Below are positions 34,936-43,915 of a DNA stretch of 60,440 bases, piece by piece. The notes under the pieces are model-generated. The model was not told the origin of the DNA. It saw only the letters and a program-made list of their open reading frames with translations, and ran no database searches. Source of the stretch: a bacterium (GTDB taxonomy: Bacteria; JAGOBX01); assembly GCA_029551925.1 (NCBI GenBank), contig JAKPEO010000028.1, positions 1 through 60,440 of the forward strand, read 5' to 3'. Position 1 is the stretch's first letter. Every line of letters begins with the position of its first letter. The position numbers were made by a program, and so were the translations under genes.

Positions 34936-37131
34936 TTATTTGTATAAATGTTTGTAAATAGAATATGATTTATACACGCGGTCAACATATCCGCGCGTTT
35001 CTTTATAAGGTATTAATTCAGCAAATAAATCAATGTCTCGCAAATGATTATAAAATCGCGGGATCCAGCGTTTTACCGCATTTTCGCCGGCATTATAGCC
35101 AGCGATAGTAAATATCAAAGCTGTAGTAAAATCATAATTCATAGATGTCCATAAATCTAATAATCTTTTTAATTCAAATGTTCCGAACATAACATTTATT
35201 GCAGGTTCAAATAATCGGTCTCGTGTAAAATCTGGTATTTGCAATATTTTATTAATATCCAAGCCGGTAGGATACATTACTTGCATTAAACCAATAGCGC
35301 CGGCGCTTGATACTGCTTTTATAGTATATCTGCTTTCTTCGCGCATTATTCCAAATGCTAAAGCTTTATCTATTCCAAAATTTGCGCAGTTAGTTATTAC
35401 ATATTCATAGTAAGCATAAGGATACAATACTGACCAATAAAATTCTTTATCGCTATTTACACTTTTAGATGTTGCTATTGCATCTGAAAATTTTTCAAAT
35501 ATAATCATTAATAAAATAGGAATTTTTTTTTGATTGAGAGATAAATTATCAACTTTATGCGAGACTAAATATAAACCGTTATAATCTTTTATTTCTGAAA
35601 GTATCGAATATAGCGGATGATTTTTTGAATATTGTTCAATATCTACTATAATTTGTTCAAATGTATAAATTTTTTTTAAAGGCGTTAATGTTGAGTTTTT
35701 TTTGCCTGCCAACAAATCAAGCGCTCGCCAATAATAATAACTATCATAGTTATTAGTTTCAACTATACTATTCAAATATTTTTCATTTTCTATCCTATTA
35801 TTATTCAAACGTTGTTTAGTTTTATATATCCAAAAATTTAATTTTGCTTTTTCATCATTGTTCATTTTTAAATTACTCAATGCAGTTAAGATTTCATCTG
35901 CATTTTGAAAATTTTGCATACGATAAGCATAGAAAAAAGCATACCATAAACTGTCTATTAAATACCGCGTTTTATTTGGGACATTAAAAAATTCAATCAT
36001 TCTACTAATAGTATTATTTATATCCGCAACGGATTTTAAATCGTCATAATATTCAACAATTTCTTTAAATGCTGCAAATGCATAATAATCATTTTGTTTA
36101 TTATTTATTATTATTTCCATTATTTCTTTTTCTTTGTCATATTGTTTTTGTTTTTGATAAATTATACCTAAATGAAATAACGCGCGTTCAGTAAATTCCG
36201 AATTTTTATATTCATTTAGAAATTTACTAAATATCGGAATAACATCATTATACGGCCTGTTTAATTTGTAATAACACCAGCCGATTAAATATTCGAATTC
36301 CGCATCCACAGTGTATCCTGATTTTTTTAATTCTTCTAATATTGCTAATCCTTCGCTGAATCGTCCGCGATTTATATTTAATTGAGCAATCTTGAATTTT
36401 ACTGGCGGCGTTAAAAAACTTTCAAAATTTTTAGGATTTCTAGTTAATATGTTTATTGCGCTGCGAGTAGCATCGGATTTCTCGTAATTATTAATCAAAT
36501 TCCAAAGATTATCAAATGCTTTTTTATATTGCTTTCTCAAAATTTCAATCCGCGCTATTTCCAATATTATATCGGTTTTTACAGGATGATTGAGAAAGAC
36601 ATCTTTAAAATAAGAATAGTCATTTACATAATCTTTTAATAAAATATTTAGATATTGTTCCGCTGCCGCTAATTGATTGGCGTTTTTGCAGTTTTCTACC
36701 ATCTTAAAAAGAATATCCTGAACTAATGCAGGATAATGACGATGATGTTCAAGTATCTGTTTATAAAAATTATTAGCCGCTGTATATTCTTTATTTTCTG
36801 TTTTGATATTTCCTAAATGATATAAAATCAAAGGTTTAAGAATAACGACAGTTTTATTCAAATCGCTTAATATTTTGAATGCTTCGTCATTTTGCTTTAA
36901 TGCGCGATATGACAGCGCTAATAAATATTTATCGCGCGATTTTAATGGCTCGCTTGAATTATTAAGATTTTCAATTATTTGTTCATATTTTTTTTCCAAA
37001 AATAAAACGTCGAAATTATCGGCAATAGTATATTTTTTTATGTTCGTATCTGTTTCGTTGGCGCAGACATTTACTTTAAAAATATAAAATATGAGCACAA
37101 AAAAAAACAGGATTTTTTTTAAGTTACACAT
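34936..37131 (-). CDS. Soluble lytic murein transglycosylase (Slt-like)
   Basis: A 731-residue periplasmic enzyme that cleaves the glycan strands of peptidoglycan. A signal peptide covers residues 1-24 (ILFFFVLIFYIF core, ANETD after cleavage). A long superhelical TPR-like region covers about 40-560 (YLIGWCYYKLNRP, ERALFHLGIIYQKQKQYDKEKEI). The C-terminal SLT domain is about 580-725: AFGIMREESRYT with the catalytic Glu, SSAGAIGLMQVMYPTG, and AGYNAGENAVKRW. YKETRGYVDRV is the usual end. Its location immediately upstream-ordered after fliN may reflect flagellar assembly through the wall. Confidence 0.9.
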   Translation of the reverse strand: MCNLKKILFFFVLIFYIFKVNVCANETDTNIKKYTIADNFDVLFLEKKYEQIIENLNNSSEPLKSRDKYLLALSYRALKQNDEAFKILSDLNKTVVILKPLILYHLGNIKTENKEYTAANNFYKQILEHHRHYPALVQDILFKMVENCKNANQLAAAEQYLNILLKDYVNDYSYFKDVFLNHPVKTDIILEIARIEILRKQYKKAFDNLWNLINNYEKSDATRSAINILTRNPKNFESFLTPPVKFKIAQLNINRGRFSEGLAILEELKKSGYTVDAEFEYLIGWCYYKLNRPYNDVIPIFSKFLNEYKNSEFTERALFHLGIIYQKQKQYDKEKEIMEIIINNKQNDYYAFAAFKEIVEYYDDLKSVADINNTISRMIEFFNVPNKTRYLIDSLWYAFFYAYRMQNFQNADEILTALSNLKMNNDEKAKLNFWIYKTKQRLNNNRIENEKYLNSIVETNNYDSYYYWRALDLLAGKKNSTLTPLKKIYTFEQIIVDIEQYSKNHPLYSILSEIKDYNGLYLVSHKVDNLSLNQKKIPILLMIIFEKFSDAIATSKSVNSDKEFYWSVLYPYAYYEYVITNCANFGIDKALAFGIMREESRYTIKAVSSAGAIGLMQVMYPTGLDINKILQIPDFTRDRLFEPAINVMFGTFELKRLLDLWTSMNYDFTTALIFTIAGYNAGENAVKRWIPRFYNHLRDIDLFAELIPYKETRGYVDRVYKSYSIYKHLYK

Positions 37132-37167
37132 TATAAAAAATTCTAAAAAAGCGGGAAATATATTATT

Positions 37168-37515
37168 TTATATTAATTTTTTTTCAATTTCTGTCATCCG
37201 CACAATTTCTGTAATTCTAACTCCAAATTTATCATCAATAACTACAACCTCGCCTTTGGCAATTAATTCATCGTCAACATAAATATTAACAGATTCTCCT
37301 GCCTGCTTGTTTAATTCTATAACTTCTCCTACTTCTAATTCTAATGCCTCGCGCAATGTCATTTTAGATTTGCCCAATTCTACAATTATATCCTTTTGTA
37401 AATCTACATATATAGCCAAATCTCGCGGATTTAATTTTGTTTCATCATTAAAATCTGTAAATTCTACAGGAGTAACTAATTTTTTTTCTTCTTCATTTTT
37501 TATTATTGATGTCAT
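37168..37515 (-). CDS. fliN: Flagellar motor switch protein FliN
   Basis: A 115-residue protein whose C-terminal 75 residues are the SpoA/FliN domain: ILVELGKSKMTLREALELEVGEVIELNK-like text here reads IIVELGKSKMTLREALE, then GEVIELNKQAG, then VYVDDELIAKGEVVVIDDKFGVRITEI. FliN forms the lower C-ring and binds CheY-P together with FliM. The N-terminal CheC-like domain of FliY is absent, so this is the short FliN type. fliM is not adjacent. Neighbours are slt and the secDF pair, an unusual setting. AGGAG precedes the ATG. Confidence 0.93.
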   Translation of the reverse strand: MTSIIKNEEEKKLVTPVEFTDFNDETKLNPRDLAIYVDLQKDIIVELGKSKMTLREALELEVGEVIELNKQAGESVNIYVDDELIAKGEVVVIDDKFGVRITEIVRMTEIEKKLI

Positions 37516-37603
37516 TAAAAATTATCTCTGCTCCTATTTTTTTTAATAATAACTAATTATTTTAAAAAAAAAAATATTAAAGTCAATAACAAAAATTATT
37601 TAT

Positions 37604-38941
37604 TTATTTTTTTTGTTTTTTTAACTTTTGCTCTTTTAATATAAACACAACAGGACTAGCTATAAATATAGACGAATATGTCCCCACAACTATTCCTATT
37701 ATTAATGCTAATGCAAAACTTTTATACACTTCGCCGCCGAATATATATAATGCCGCTACTGCCAATAATGTAGTAAATGATGTCATTATTGTTCTTGTTA
37801 ATGTTTCTATTATGCTGCTGTTCAATGTATTTTCTAAATTTTTATAAGCAACAGACCCAAGCATTTTTATTTTTTCGCGGACCCTGTCAAATACAATTAT
37901 CGTATCATTTAAAGAATAACCTATGATCGTCAAAAGCGCAGCCAATATCTGAGTATTAAACTCTTTATCGAGCAGCGAAAAAATTCCGATTGTTATTAAA
38001 ACATCGTGTATCAACGCTGTAACTGCTCCAACGCCATATTCTATTTCAAATCGCCAAGCAATATAAATCAACATACCAATAACAGAAAATATAATAGCCA
38101 GTAATCCAGCGCGTCTGTAATCAGCACCTATTGACGGACCGACCATATTATTTGTTTCAATTATATAAGAGCCAATAGTAAAATTGCTTTTTAATGTTTC
38201 AAATAATTTTTCTTCTAATTTTAATACTGGTTTTAGTTCTTCTATTGATCTTAATAATCCGCCCTGCGCATCAATATATTTTATTATATTATCGGCAATT
38301 TCTGAAAAATAATTGTTGAATTTGCCAGAAGAATATAAATCTAAAAAAACTTTTTCTAAAATTTCAACGCTTGCATTATTGATATTTTTGCGCGGTTCAT
38401 TTATTGCAGGTTCTACTAAAATAAAATTCGCAGATATTTCTTCATTACTCAAATTATAAATTTTAAGTTTTTCCAGTAATTGTTCTGTATTTGCAAAAGG
38501 TCTATTTTCACTTATTGTTTTTATTGTGTTCGTTAAAAAAACTTTTTTTAGCACATCTATTATTTGCGATTTGCTGCGTAAAGCATTTATATCCAATCCG
38601 CCTGCAGTAGCATTGTTTTTAGCAAATACTTTATCGAGAATTTCATAAATTTTATTTGAAGTTAATGTCGTCGCTAATGTAGAAATTTTTAATTTATCAG
38701 TATTGCCTACATCTCCGAATACCTGTAAATTAGCATTGATATTTTCTTTTGCAAATTCAGCGCGTAGTTTTTCTAATAGTTCTATTGTCACCGGCTGATT
38801 TATCTTTATAATTAAATTTGAACCGCCGGCAAAATCAATACCGTATCTCACTCCTTTATGAAATATAATTGAAAACAACCCTATTAAAATAATTATAATA
38901 GAAAATGTAATCATTATTTTTCTTTTACCCATAATATTCAT
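37604..38941 (-). CDS. secF: Protein translocase subunit SecF with periplasmic insertion
   Basis: Inner-membrane partner of SecD, using the proton gradient to pull exported proteins into the periplasm. TM1 is about 8-26, followed by GVRYGIDFAGGSNLIIKI. After GPSIGADYRRAGLLAI five further membrane helices follow, with SLNDTIIVFDRVRE the SecF signature. At 445 residues it is about 130 longer than usual. The extra part is in the first periplasmic domain (about 95-240) and contains two segments resembling helix-hairpin-helix repeats (RPFANTEQLLEKLKIY and LLRSIEELKPVLKLEEKLFETL). It lies 50 bases downstream of secD. Confidence 0.95.
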   Translation of the reverse strand: MNIMGKRKIMITFSIIIILIGLFSIIFHKGVRYGIDFAGGSNLIIKINQPVTIELLEKLRAEFAKENINANLQVFGDVGNTDKLKISTLATTLTSNKIYEILDKVFAKNNATAGGLDINALRSKSQIIDVLKKVFLTNTIKTISENRPFANTEQLLEKLKIYNLSNEEISANFILVEPAINEPRKNINNASVEILEKVFLDLYSSGKFNNYFSEIADNIIKYIDAQGGLLRSIEELKPVLKLEEKLFETLKSNFTIGSYIIETNNMVGPSIGADYRRAGLLAIIFSVIGMLIYIAWRFEIEYGVGAVTALIHDVLITIGIFSLLDKEFNTQILAALLTIIGYSLNDTIIVFDRVREKIKMLGSVAYKNLENTLNSSIIETLTRTIMTSFTTLLAVAALYIFGGEVYKSFALALIIGIVVGTYSSIFIASPVVFILKEQKLKKQKK

Positions 38942-38991
38942 AATTTTATTTATCTCCTTAATTAACCTTTTAACTTTATCATAAAAAATTA

Positions 38992-40509
38992 TTAATTAGT
39001 TTTCGGTAATATTTTTTCTATAAATCTCGATAAAGGCGAACTTATCGGAATATTATCAACATTTGGATTATTTGTTATAATCATTAAAATCGTCTTTGAT
39101 ATAAAAATTGCAGTGAACATACTTGTTAATATTCCGATAATCAATGTCACAGCAAATCCGCGTATCGGACCTGCGCCATATTGATATAATACAATTGCCA
39201 CTATGATTGTTGTTATATTGGCATCTGCAATAGTTAAAAATGCTTTTGAATAACCTGTATCAATTGCGCCGCGCAATCGTTTGCCGATTTTTAGTTCTTC
39301 TTTTATGCGCTCGTATATTATAACATTAGCGTCAACAGCCATACCGATTGTTAAAACAATACCAGCGATACCCGGCATAGTTAAAGTGGCATTAAATAAT
39401 GCAAGCGCTCCTAAAATTAATAGTAAATTTACAATAAGCACAATATCTGCAATAATCCCAAATACTAAATAATATATAATCATAAATGTGATTACAGCAA
39501 ATGTGCCTATATACGCTGCTTGAATACCACGTTTTATTGAATCAGCGCCTAATGTTGGGCCTACTGTCTGCTCTTCTATTATATTTATCGGAACAGGCAA
39601 ACTGCCACTGCGTAATTTTATCGCCATATCTTGCGCTTCGGTTAATGTGAAATTACCTTCTATTATACCGCTGCCACCTGATATTCTGCTATTAATACGC
39701 GGAGCCATTATAACTTTATTATCTAAAATAATTGCTAATCTATTATTATCTGTCGTGTTGCGCGGTCTGTATTTTTCTGTTAGCTCTTCAAACTTTTGCG
39801 CCGCTTCGGTTTTTAATTTGAATGCTATTACTGGTTTGTTATATTCTTGATGCATTGTAACATCTGCGGTCTTTAAATCTTCGCCGCGTAATTCTATTTT
39901 ATTTGAAATTAAATACGGAATTTTTTTACGAGTAATTCCATCTTCTTCCATAATAAATTGTCCGTCCGGGCGGCGCGGATATTCGTATAATAAAATATAA
40001 TTTTCAGGCACAACTTTACCGGGCAATAAATTTCCTTTTTCATCTACAAGATCGCGGAGCAGTAAATCATTATCTTTATGTACCATTCTAAATTCTAATA
40101 CCGCTTGCTCTTTGGCTAAATTTTTTGCGCGTTCTGGATCGCGTAAACCCGGAAGTTCGATTTCTATTCTATCATCTGATAATTTTTTTATCGACGGCTC
40201 GGCTACACCAAATTCGTCTATTCTGTTTCTTAAAATATCTAATGTCTTTTGTAGCGCGATATTTTTGTATTCTTCGACATTTATTGATTTATCTTTTGCC
40301 GCCATTTCTTCAATATATTTTGTGTCTATCTGAATAATCATATGCATACCGCCCTGTAAATCCAAACCTAATGTAAGAGTAGGCGGCAATTTTTTGAATA
40401 TTCCGAAATTCATATCAAACAACCATAATCTCGGCGGATATAAAGAAATTAAAGCTGTTAAGATAACAGCAATTATTAAGATTATGCGATAAGTTAAATT
40501 TTTCTGCAT
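38992..40509 (-). CDS. secD: Protein translocase subunit SecD
   Basis: Works with SecF in the late, proton-driven step of Sec export. 505 residues from the ATG at 40509. TM1 is about 6-24, followed by LGLDLQGGMHMIIQID and FGVAEPSIKKL. The periplasmic P1 domain contains IELPGLRDPERAK, and GNFTLTEAQDMAIKLRSGSLPVPI leads to TM2-6. TIGMAVDANVIIYERIKEEL is the SecD signature with the functional Asp. The start is fixed by an AGGAGG at 40522-40527 and a promoter at 40552-40580. A longer frame from a TTG at 40548 would begin at or before the predicted transcript start. Confidence 0.96.
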   Translation of the reverse strand: MQKNLTYRIILIIAVILTALISLYPPRLWLFDMNFGIFKKLPPTLTLGLDLQGGMHMIIQIDTKYIEEMAAKDKSINVEEYKNIALQKTLDILRNRIDEFGVAEPSIKKLSDDRIEIELPGLRDPERAKNLAKEQAVLEFRMVHKDNDLLLRDLVDEKGNLLPGKVVPENYILLYEYPRRPDGQFIMEEDGITRKKIPYLISNKIELRGEDLKTADVTMHQEYNKPVIAFKLKTEAAQKFEELTEKYRPRNTTDNNRLAIILDNKVIMAPRINSRISGGSGIIEGNFTLTEAQDMAIKLRSGSLPVPINIIEEQTVGPTLGADSIKRGIQAAYIGTFAVITFMIIYYLVFGIIADIVLIVNLLLILGALALFNATLTMPGIAGIVLTIGMAVDANVIIYERIKEELKIGKRLRGAIDTGYSKAFLTIADANITTIIVAIVLYQYGAGPIRGFAVTLIIGILTSMFTAIFISKTILMIITNNPNVDNIPISSPLSRFIEKILPKTN

Positions 40510-40521
40510 TTTTAATAAAAT

Positions 40522-40527
40522 CCTCCT
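40522..40527 (-). promoter_or_regulatory. Consensus ribosome binding site deciding the secD start
   Basis: AGGAGG on the minus strand, 12 bases before the ATG at 40509. Such a full match is rare in this window. It lies inside the alternative TTG frame, ruling that start out. Confidence 0.65.
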
Positions 40528-40551
40528 AATTTTTAAATAAACAGGCAAAAT

Positions 40552-40580
40552 ACATTAATTTAATTTGGCAATTATGTCAA
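40552..40580 (-). promoter_or_regulatory. Candidate secDF promoter
   Basis: TTGACA (40580-40575), 17 bases, TAATGT (40557-40552) on the minus strand. The predicted transcript start is near 40545. It overlaps the 3' end of the broken gene at 40572-41012. Confidence 0.5.
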
Positions 40581-41012
40581 TGTTTTTTTATTTATATTTT
40601 TATTCCAAATTTTCTCAAAGTAAAAATTTCTAAAAAATATAATAAAATTATTATGATGCTCGAAAAAAATAATAACAAGTAAAAAATTTATTTTGTATTT
40701 TAAACAGATAGGCAGCGATCTAAATAAACTTAAAGGCGGCAATACCAGCAAAAAAATATAGGGCGATAATTTTGAAATTTTTGCAAGGTCTTTGGTTTCA
40801 TAATACAGTCAGATAAAAGCCAAAATAGAAATTAATAAAACTGACACTAAAATCCCGACAATTAAGTTTGATATTTTTAATAATTCAGAAATAGCGACAA
40901 TTATAATCGCTGATATATTTATTAATAAATAATACATTTCACTAATTAAAACATCGTTTTTTGCAAAACTGCTATTTATTTTTATCTTATTATGAAATAA
41001 AAATTTATTCAT
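40572..41012 (-). pseudogene. Membrane protein gene interrupted by an in-frame TGA
   Basis: From the ATG at 41012 the frame reads 67 codons with two hydrophobic segments (YYLLINISAIIIVAI, LIVGILVSVLLISILAFI) to a TGA at 40809-40811. It then stays open for 78 further codons, beginning LYYETKDLAKISKLSPYIFLL and ending at TAA 40572. The downstream part is protein-like, with another hydrophobic stretch (PYIFLLVLPPLSLF), and so long an open frame is unlikely by chance in DNA this AT-rich. A TGG-to-TGA change after LAFI is the simplest explanation. Family not recognised, apparently a membrane protein of about 145 residues. Confidence 0.5.
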
Positions 41013-41645
41013 AATTTTTTTGTGTGATTATTTCTTTTAATGAACTTTGAATGAACGCAACAAAAAAAATCTAATATTTTTTTAATAAATGAACAATAGC
41101 AATTAATACTGCTGAATACTATATTACTTCAGTCCCGCGCCGCTTGCGGCGCGAACAATTGTCATAAGATAAATGCTGTCTAATGATTTTAACATTGTAT
41201 ATTTTTTCTAAGTCACACAAATATTCGGACTACTTTTTTGGAATTATTTTTTTAAGCATTTTATTATTTTTTTGCAGTGTTTATTATTTCTTCAACAATA
41301 GTATCATTTATTATTTTTGCTCTCCAAAAATTCTTCTGATATGCATATAATATAATCTACGCAAAATTTTTTCGACATCAAGTTAAAGATATAGGATAAA
41401 ATACAGAATAAAACAAAATCTTATAAAATAAAAAAGACAAAAAAAAATTAGTTCCTAACAAAACATAAAACAAACTTAAAAAAATGTTTTTGATGAATTA
41501 CAAAATAATGTTTTAAAAATCGAATTTTTGACTAAATCATTTTTATAATTATTTTGTCGAATTATTTATGAGCATTTATGTATCTATGTATCTATATGAT
41601 AGGTTTTTACCGATGTTTTGCATTTTTTTTGATTTTTATTTAATT
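41013..41645. other. Gene-free, probably decayed stretch
   Basis: No credible gene. One fragment at 41264-41356 (minus) reads 31 protein-like codons (NFWRAKIINDTIVEEIINT) between stops, with an overlapping frame starting MSKKFCVDYI. This suggests remains of a frameshifted coding sequence. Apart from the palindrome at 41136 nothing else is recognisable. Confidence 0.4.
41136..41153. repeat. GC-only palindrome in decayed intergenic DNA
   Basis: CGCGCCGC and GCGGCGCG are perfect 8-base arms around TT. It is an isolated GC island in AT-rich DNA and resembles the block at 5992-6007. Possibly a dispersed small repeat or a terminator-like structure. Confidence 0.45.
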
Positions 41646-42878
41646 TTACACGTCTAACTTAGACGATAATTTTGCTGTTGGAACACAGTGTCTTATTTTT
41701 TTGAAAACAATATACCAGATAGCGCAGAGCGCAAATAATTTTATGTTGACAAATAACTGAAGGATATTAGCATTTAAGAAAATTTTATTATCGTATGGTA
41801 TAGGCAGAAAAATAATAAAAAACATCAAAAATAACGGAATCCTGTAATTTTCAAATAGCGTGTAATCTTTAATAATAAGCAGCAGACTAAAAATCAAAAT
41901 AGTATAATGATATTCCCAATTAATACTATGAATTAAAACCATCATTAAAAAAATCAAATTAAGTTGCGAATGTTCAAAATTTGAACACTTGCGATTTTTA
42001 TATAATAGCGCCAATGTATAAACTACAAAAAAAAGTTTTATTATTATTGGCAGTTTCAGCGCCAGAAAATGCGATTTAAAAAGTTCGATTGTATATTCAT
42101 TATAATCCAAAAATAATCGTTTACACATAGCGTCAATTGATTGAATATACGGCGCAGCGCTCGCACCTTCAAAAAATAAATTCGGCACAACTACAAAAAT
42201 ATATTTTTGTGTTTGATAAAATAATTCTGTTTTATTATTAGCGCCTGCGACAGCCAAAAACATAAGAATAATCACAGCACAAAAAGCAACTATTAAAAAT
42301 TTATATTTTTTTTTTATTAGAAAATAAAACGATAAAATTATCGGCTGCACGCTTAACACAATCAAAAATCCATAAACAATCCCAGCCCAAATATATTTTT
42401 TTTTGTCATAAAATATATGTAAAAGAATAAAAAGAAAAAGCAAAATCAATTTGATATTTCCATATTTTAGATTATCGCGCAGCGGCTTGAAAAACACGAT
42501 AAACAATGTCAACAAAAAAAACTTGACATCTATTTTAGTATAATAAAATTTATAAACCAAAACAATGATTAGAATTAAAACAGAGTAATTTATAAAAATC
42601 CATAATAATTTTGCGGTTTCAAAATTATTGCTAATAATATAAAATATCGAATAAACCATAGAAACAATCGGCGGATAAGTATAGCCGCCGTTATAAGGCA
42701 CAATAGCATACAATAAATCCGGCGCATTCAAATAATTATAACTGGCTTGATAATTAGTTTTAAAATCTACAAACCAGGAATCTAATAATGGCAGATAATT
42801 AAATTTATAGAACAGCCAAAGCAAGATTAAAATTATCGAAGAATAGATTATAATTTTAAAAACATTACTCTTTTTCAT
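41646..42878 (-). CDS. Polytopic membrane glycosyltransferase, GT87/DUF2029-like
   Basis: A 410-residue inner-membrane protein with about ten hydrophobic helices. After TM1 (about 8-25) comes a periplasmic loop, SWFVDFKTNYQASYNYL then GGYTYPPIVSMVYSIFY. It matches the D-x-x-(Y/F)-Y and Y-PP motifs of GT87 enzymes, which use polyprenyl-phosphate mannose or similar donors to build envelope glycans. The substrate is unknown. The ATG at 42878 is preferred because it overlaps the upstream gene by only 14 bases, while the longer frame from 42941 runs deep into it. Last gene of the cysS operon. Confidence 0.75.
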   Translation of the reverse strand: MKKSNVFKIIIYSSIILILLWLFYKFNYLPLLDSWFVDFKTNYQASYNYLNAPDLLYAIVPYNGGYTYPPIVSMVYSIFYIISNNFETAKLLWIFINYSVLILIIVLVYKFYYTKIDVKFFLLTLFIVFFKPLRDNLKYGNIKLILLFLFILLHIFYDKKKYIWAGIVYGFLIVLSVQPIILSFYFLIKKKYKFLIVAFCAVIILMFLAVAGANNKTELFYQTQKYIFVVVPNLFFEGASAAPYIQSIDAMCKRLFLDYNEYTIELFKSHFLALKLPIIIKLFFVVYTLALLYKNRKCSNFEHSQLNLIFLMMVLIHSINWEYHYTILIFSLLLIIKDYTLFENYRIPLFLMFFIIFLPIPYDNKIFLNANILQLFVNIKLFALCAIWYIVFKKIRHCVPTAKLSSKLDV

Positions 42879-43896
42879 CAGATTTCTTTGGCGGCGCTTT
42901 TTCTGTGTAGATGGTAATAGCACTGCCATTAGATACGACATAAATATTGCCGTGCAAATCAGTGCGATAAATTTCGGAATTATAGTCTTTTAAACGTTGC
43001 AATATTTCTTGCGAAGGATGTCTAAACTTGTTATTTTCGCCGACGCTTATAGCGGAATATTTCGGCTGCACAACATCGAGCCAAATTTTGTCAGTTGATG
43101 TATTGCTACCGTGATGCGCCACTTTAAGAAAATCCGCTTTAAGATTTTTACCGTAGCGCGCCGCTACTTCCTGTTCCATATTTTTTTCTAAATCTGCAGG
43201 AAGGATAAAGGTATTATTTTTATATTTTAACAGCAAAGTTATAGAAGCGTTATTGACTTTATCAGGAAATTGATTTGAATACAATACTTGACAAAACACA
43301 TCTTCGCCAAAATCCAAAATATCATTACTTTTCGGTATAATGTATTTAATTTGTTTTTCTTTGATTTTATTAAGAAATCTTTTATAAACATCAGAAGAAT
43401 AACTATATCCGCTATCAAAAACTTTTTCAACTGTGATATTATCAAATATCCAAAGTAATCCGCCGATATGGTCAGAATGTGGATGCGTCGCAACAACAGC
43501 GTCTAATTTTTTTATACCTCGCCTTAACAAATGCGGATATACATATCTTTTACCAGCTTCAATTCTGGCAGATAAATCAAATTCTGATGATTGCCCTTCG
43601 CCACCGTCTATTAATATTGCTTTGCCGTTTGGCGTCTCGATTAATATCGCATCGCCTTGTTTGACATCTATAATTGTAATTAATAATTCATCATCTTTTA
43701 ATTCAAAAGGCAGCGGTCTAAAAATCACGCTGCTCTCGCTTAATCTTTCGCGATAGACCGCTGAATATTTATAGATATTCAGCGCTGTCAATATTACCGC
43801 AGCACAAGATAATATAGTAATTATACTAATAAAAATTATTCTTGTTTTATTTATCGATTTTTGTTCGCGTCTGTAATTTTGAAAAATATCGCTCAT
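42865..43896 (-). CDS. ComEC/Rec2-like metallo-beta-lactamase-fold hydrolase
   Basis: A 343-residue protein with one N-terminal transmembrane anchor (about 20-42) and an extracytoplasmic metallo-beta-lactamase domain of the ComEC C-terminal type. ITIIDVKQGDAILIETPNGKAILIDGG opens it. The metal motif is VVATHPHSDHIGGL, VAHHGSNTSTDKIWL supplies the second His, and ISVGENNKFRHPSQEIL the last. The competence channel domain of full ComEC is missing, so it is probably a stand-alone nuclease or phosphodiesterase at the membrane. The ATG at 43896 is chosen over a TTG at 43908. It is 19 bases from the cysS stop. Confidence 0.85.
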   Translation of the reverse strand: MSDIFQNYRREQKSINKTRIIFISIITILSCAAVILTALNIYKYSAVYRERLSESSVIFRPLPFELKDDELLITIIDVKQGDAILIETPNGKAILIDGGEGQSSEFDLSARIEAGKRYVYPHLLRRGIKKLDAVVATHPHSDHIGGLLWIFDNITVEKVFDSGYSYSSDVYKRFLNKIKEKQIKYIIPKSNDILDFGEDVFCQVLYSNQFPDKVNNASITLLLKYKNNTFILPADLEKNMEQEVAARYGKNLKADFLKVAHHGSNTSTDKIWLDVVQPKYSAISVGENNKFRHPSQEILQRLKDYNSEIYRTDLHGNIYVVSNGSAITIYTEKAPPKKSDEKE

Positions 43897-43915
43897 AATA
43901 TCAAACAACCCAAAA

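Noticed and set aside
37604-38941. SecF insertion as a frameshift or fusion artefact
   Set aside because: The frame is continuous and the flanking SecF motifs are intact on both sides, so it is treated as a real insertion.
40510-40548. Longer SecD start
   Set aside because: Initiates at TTG, contains the AGGAGG of the real start and begins at or before the predicted transcript start.
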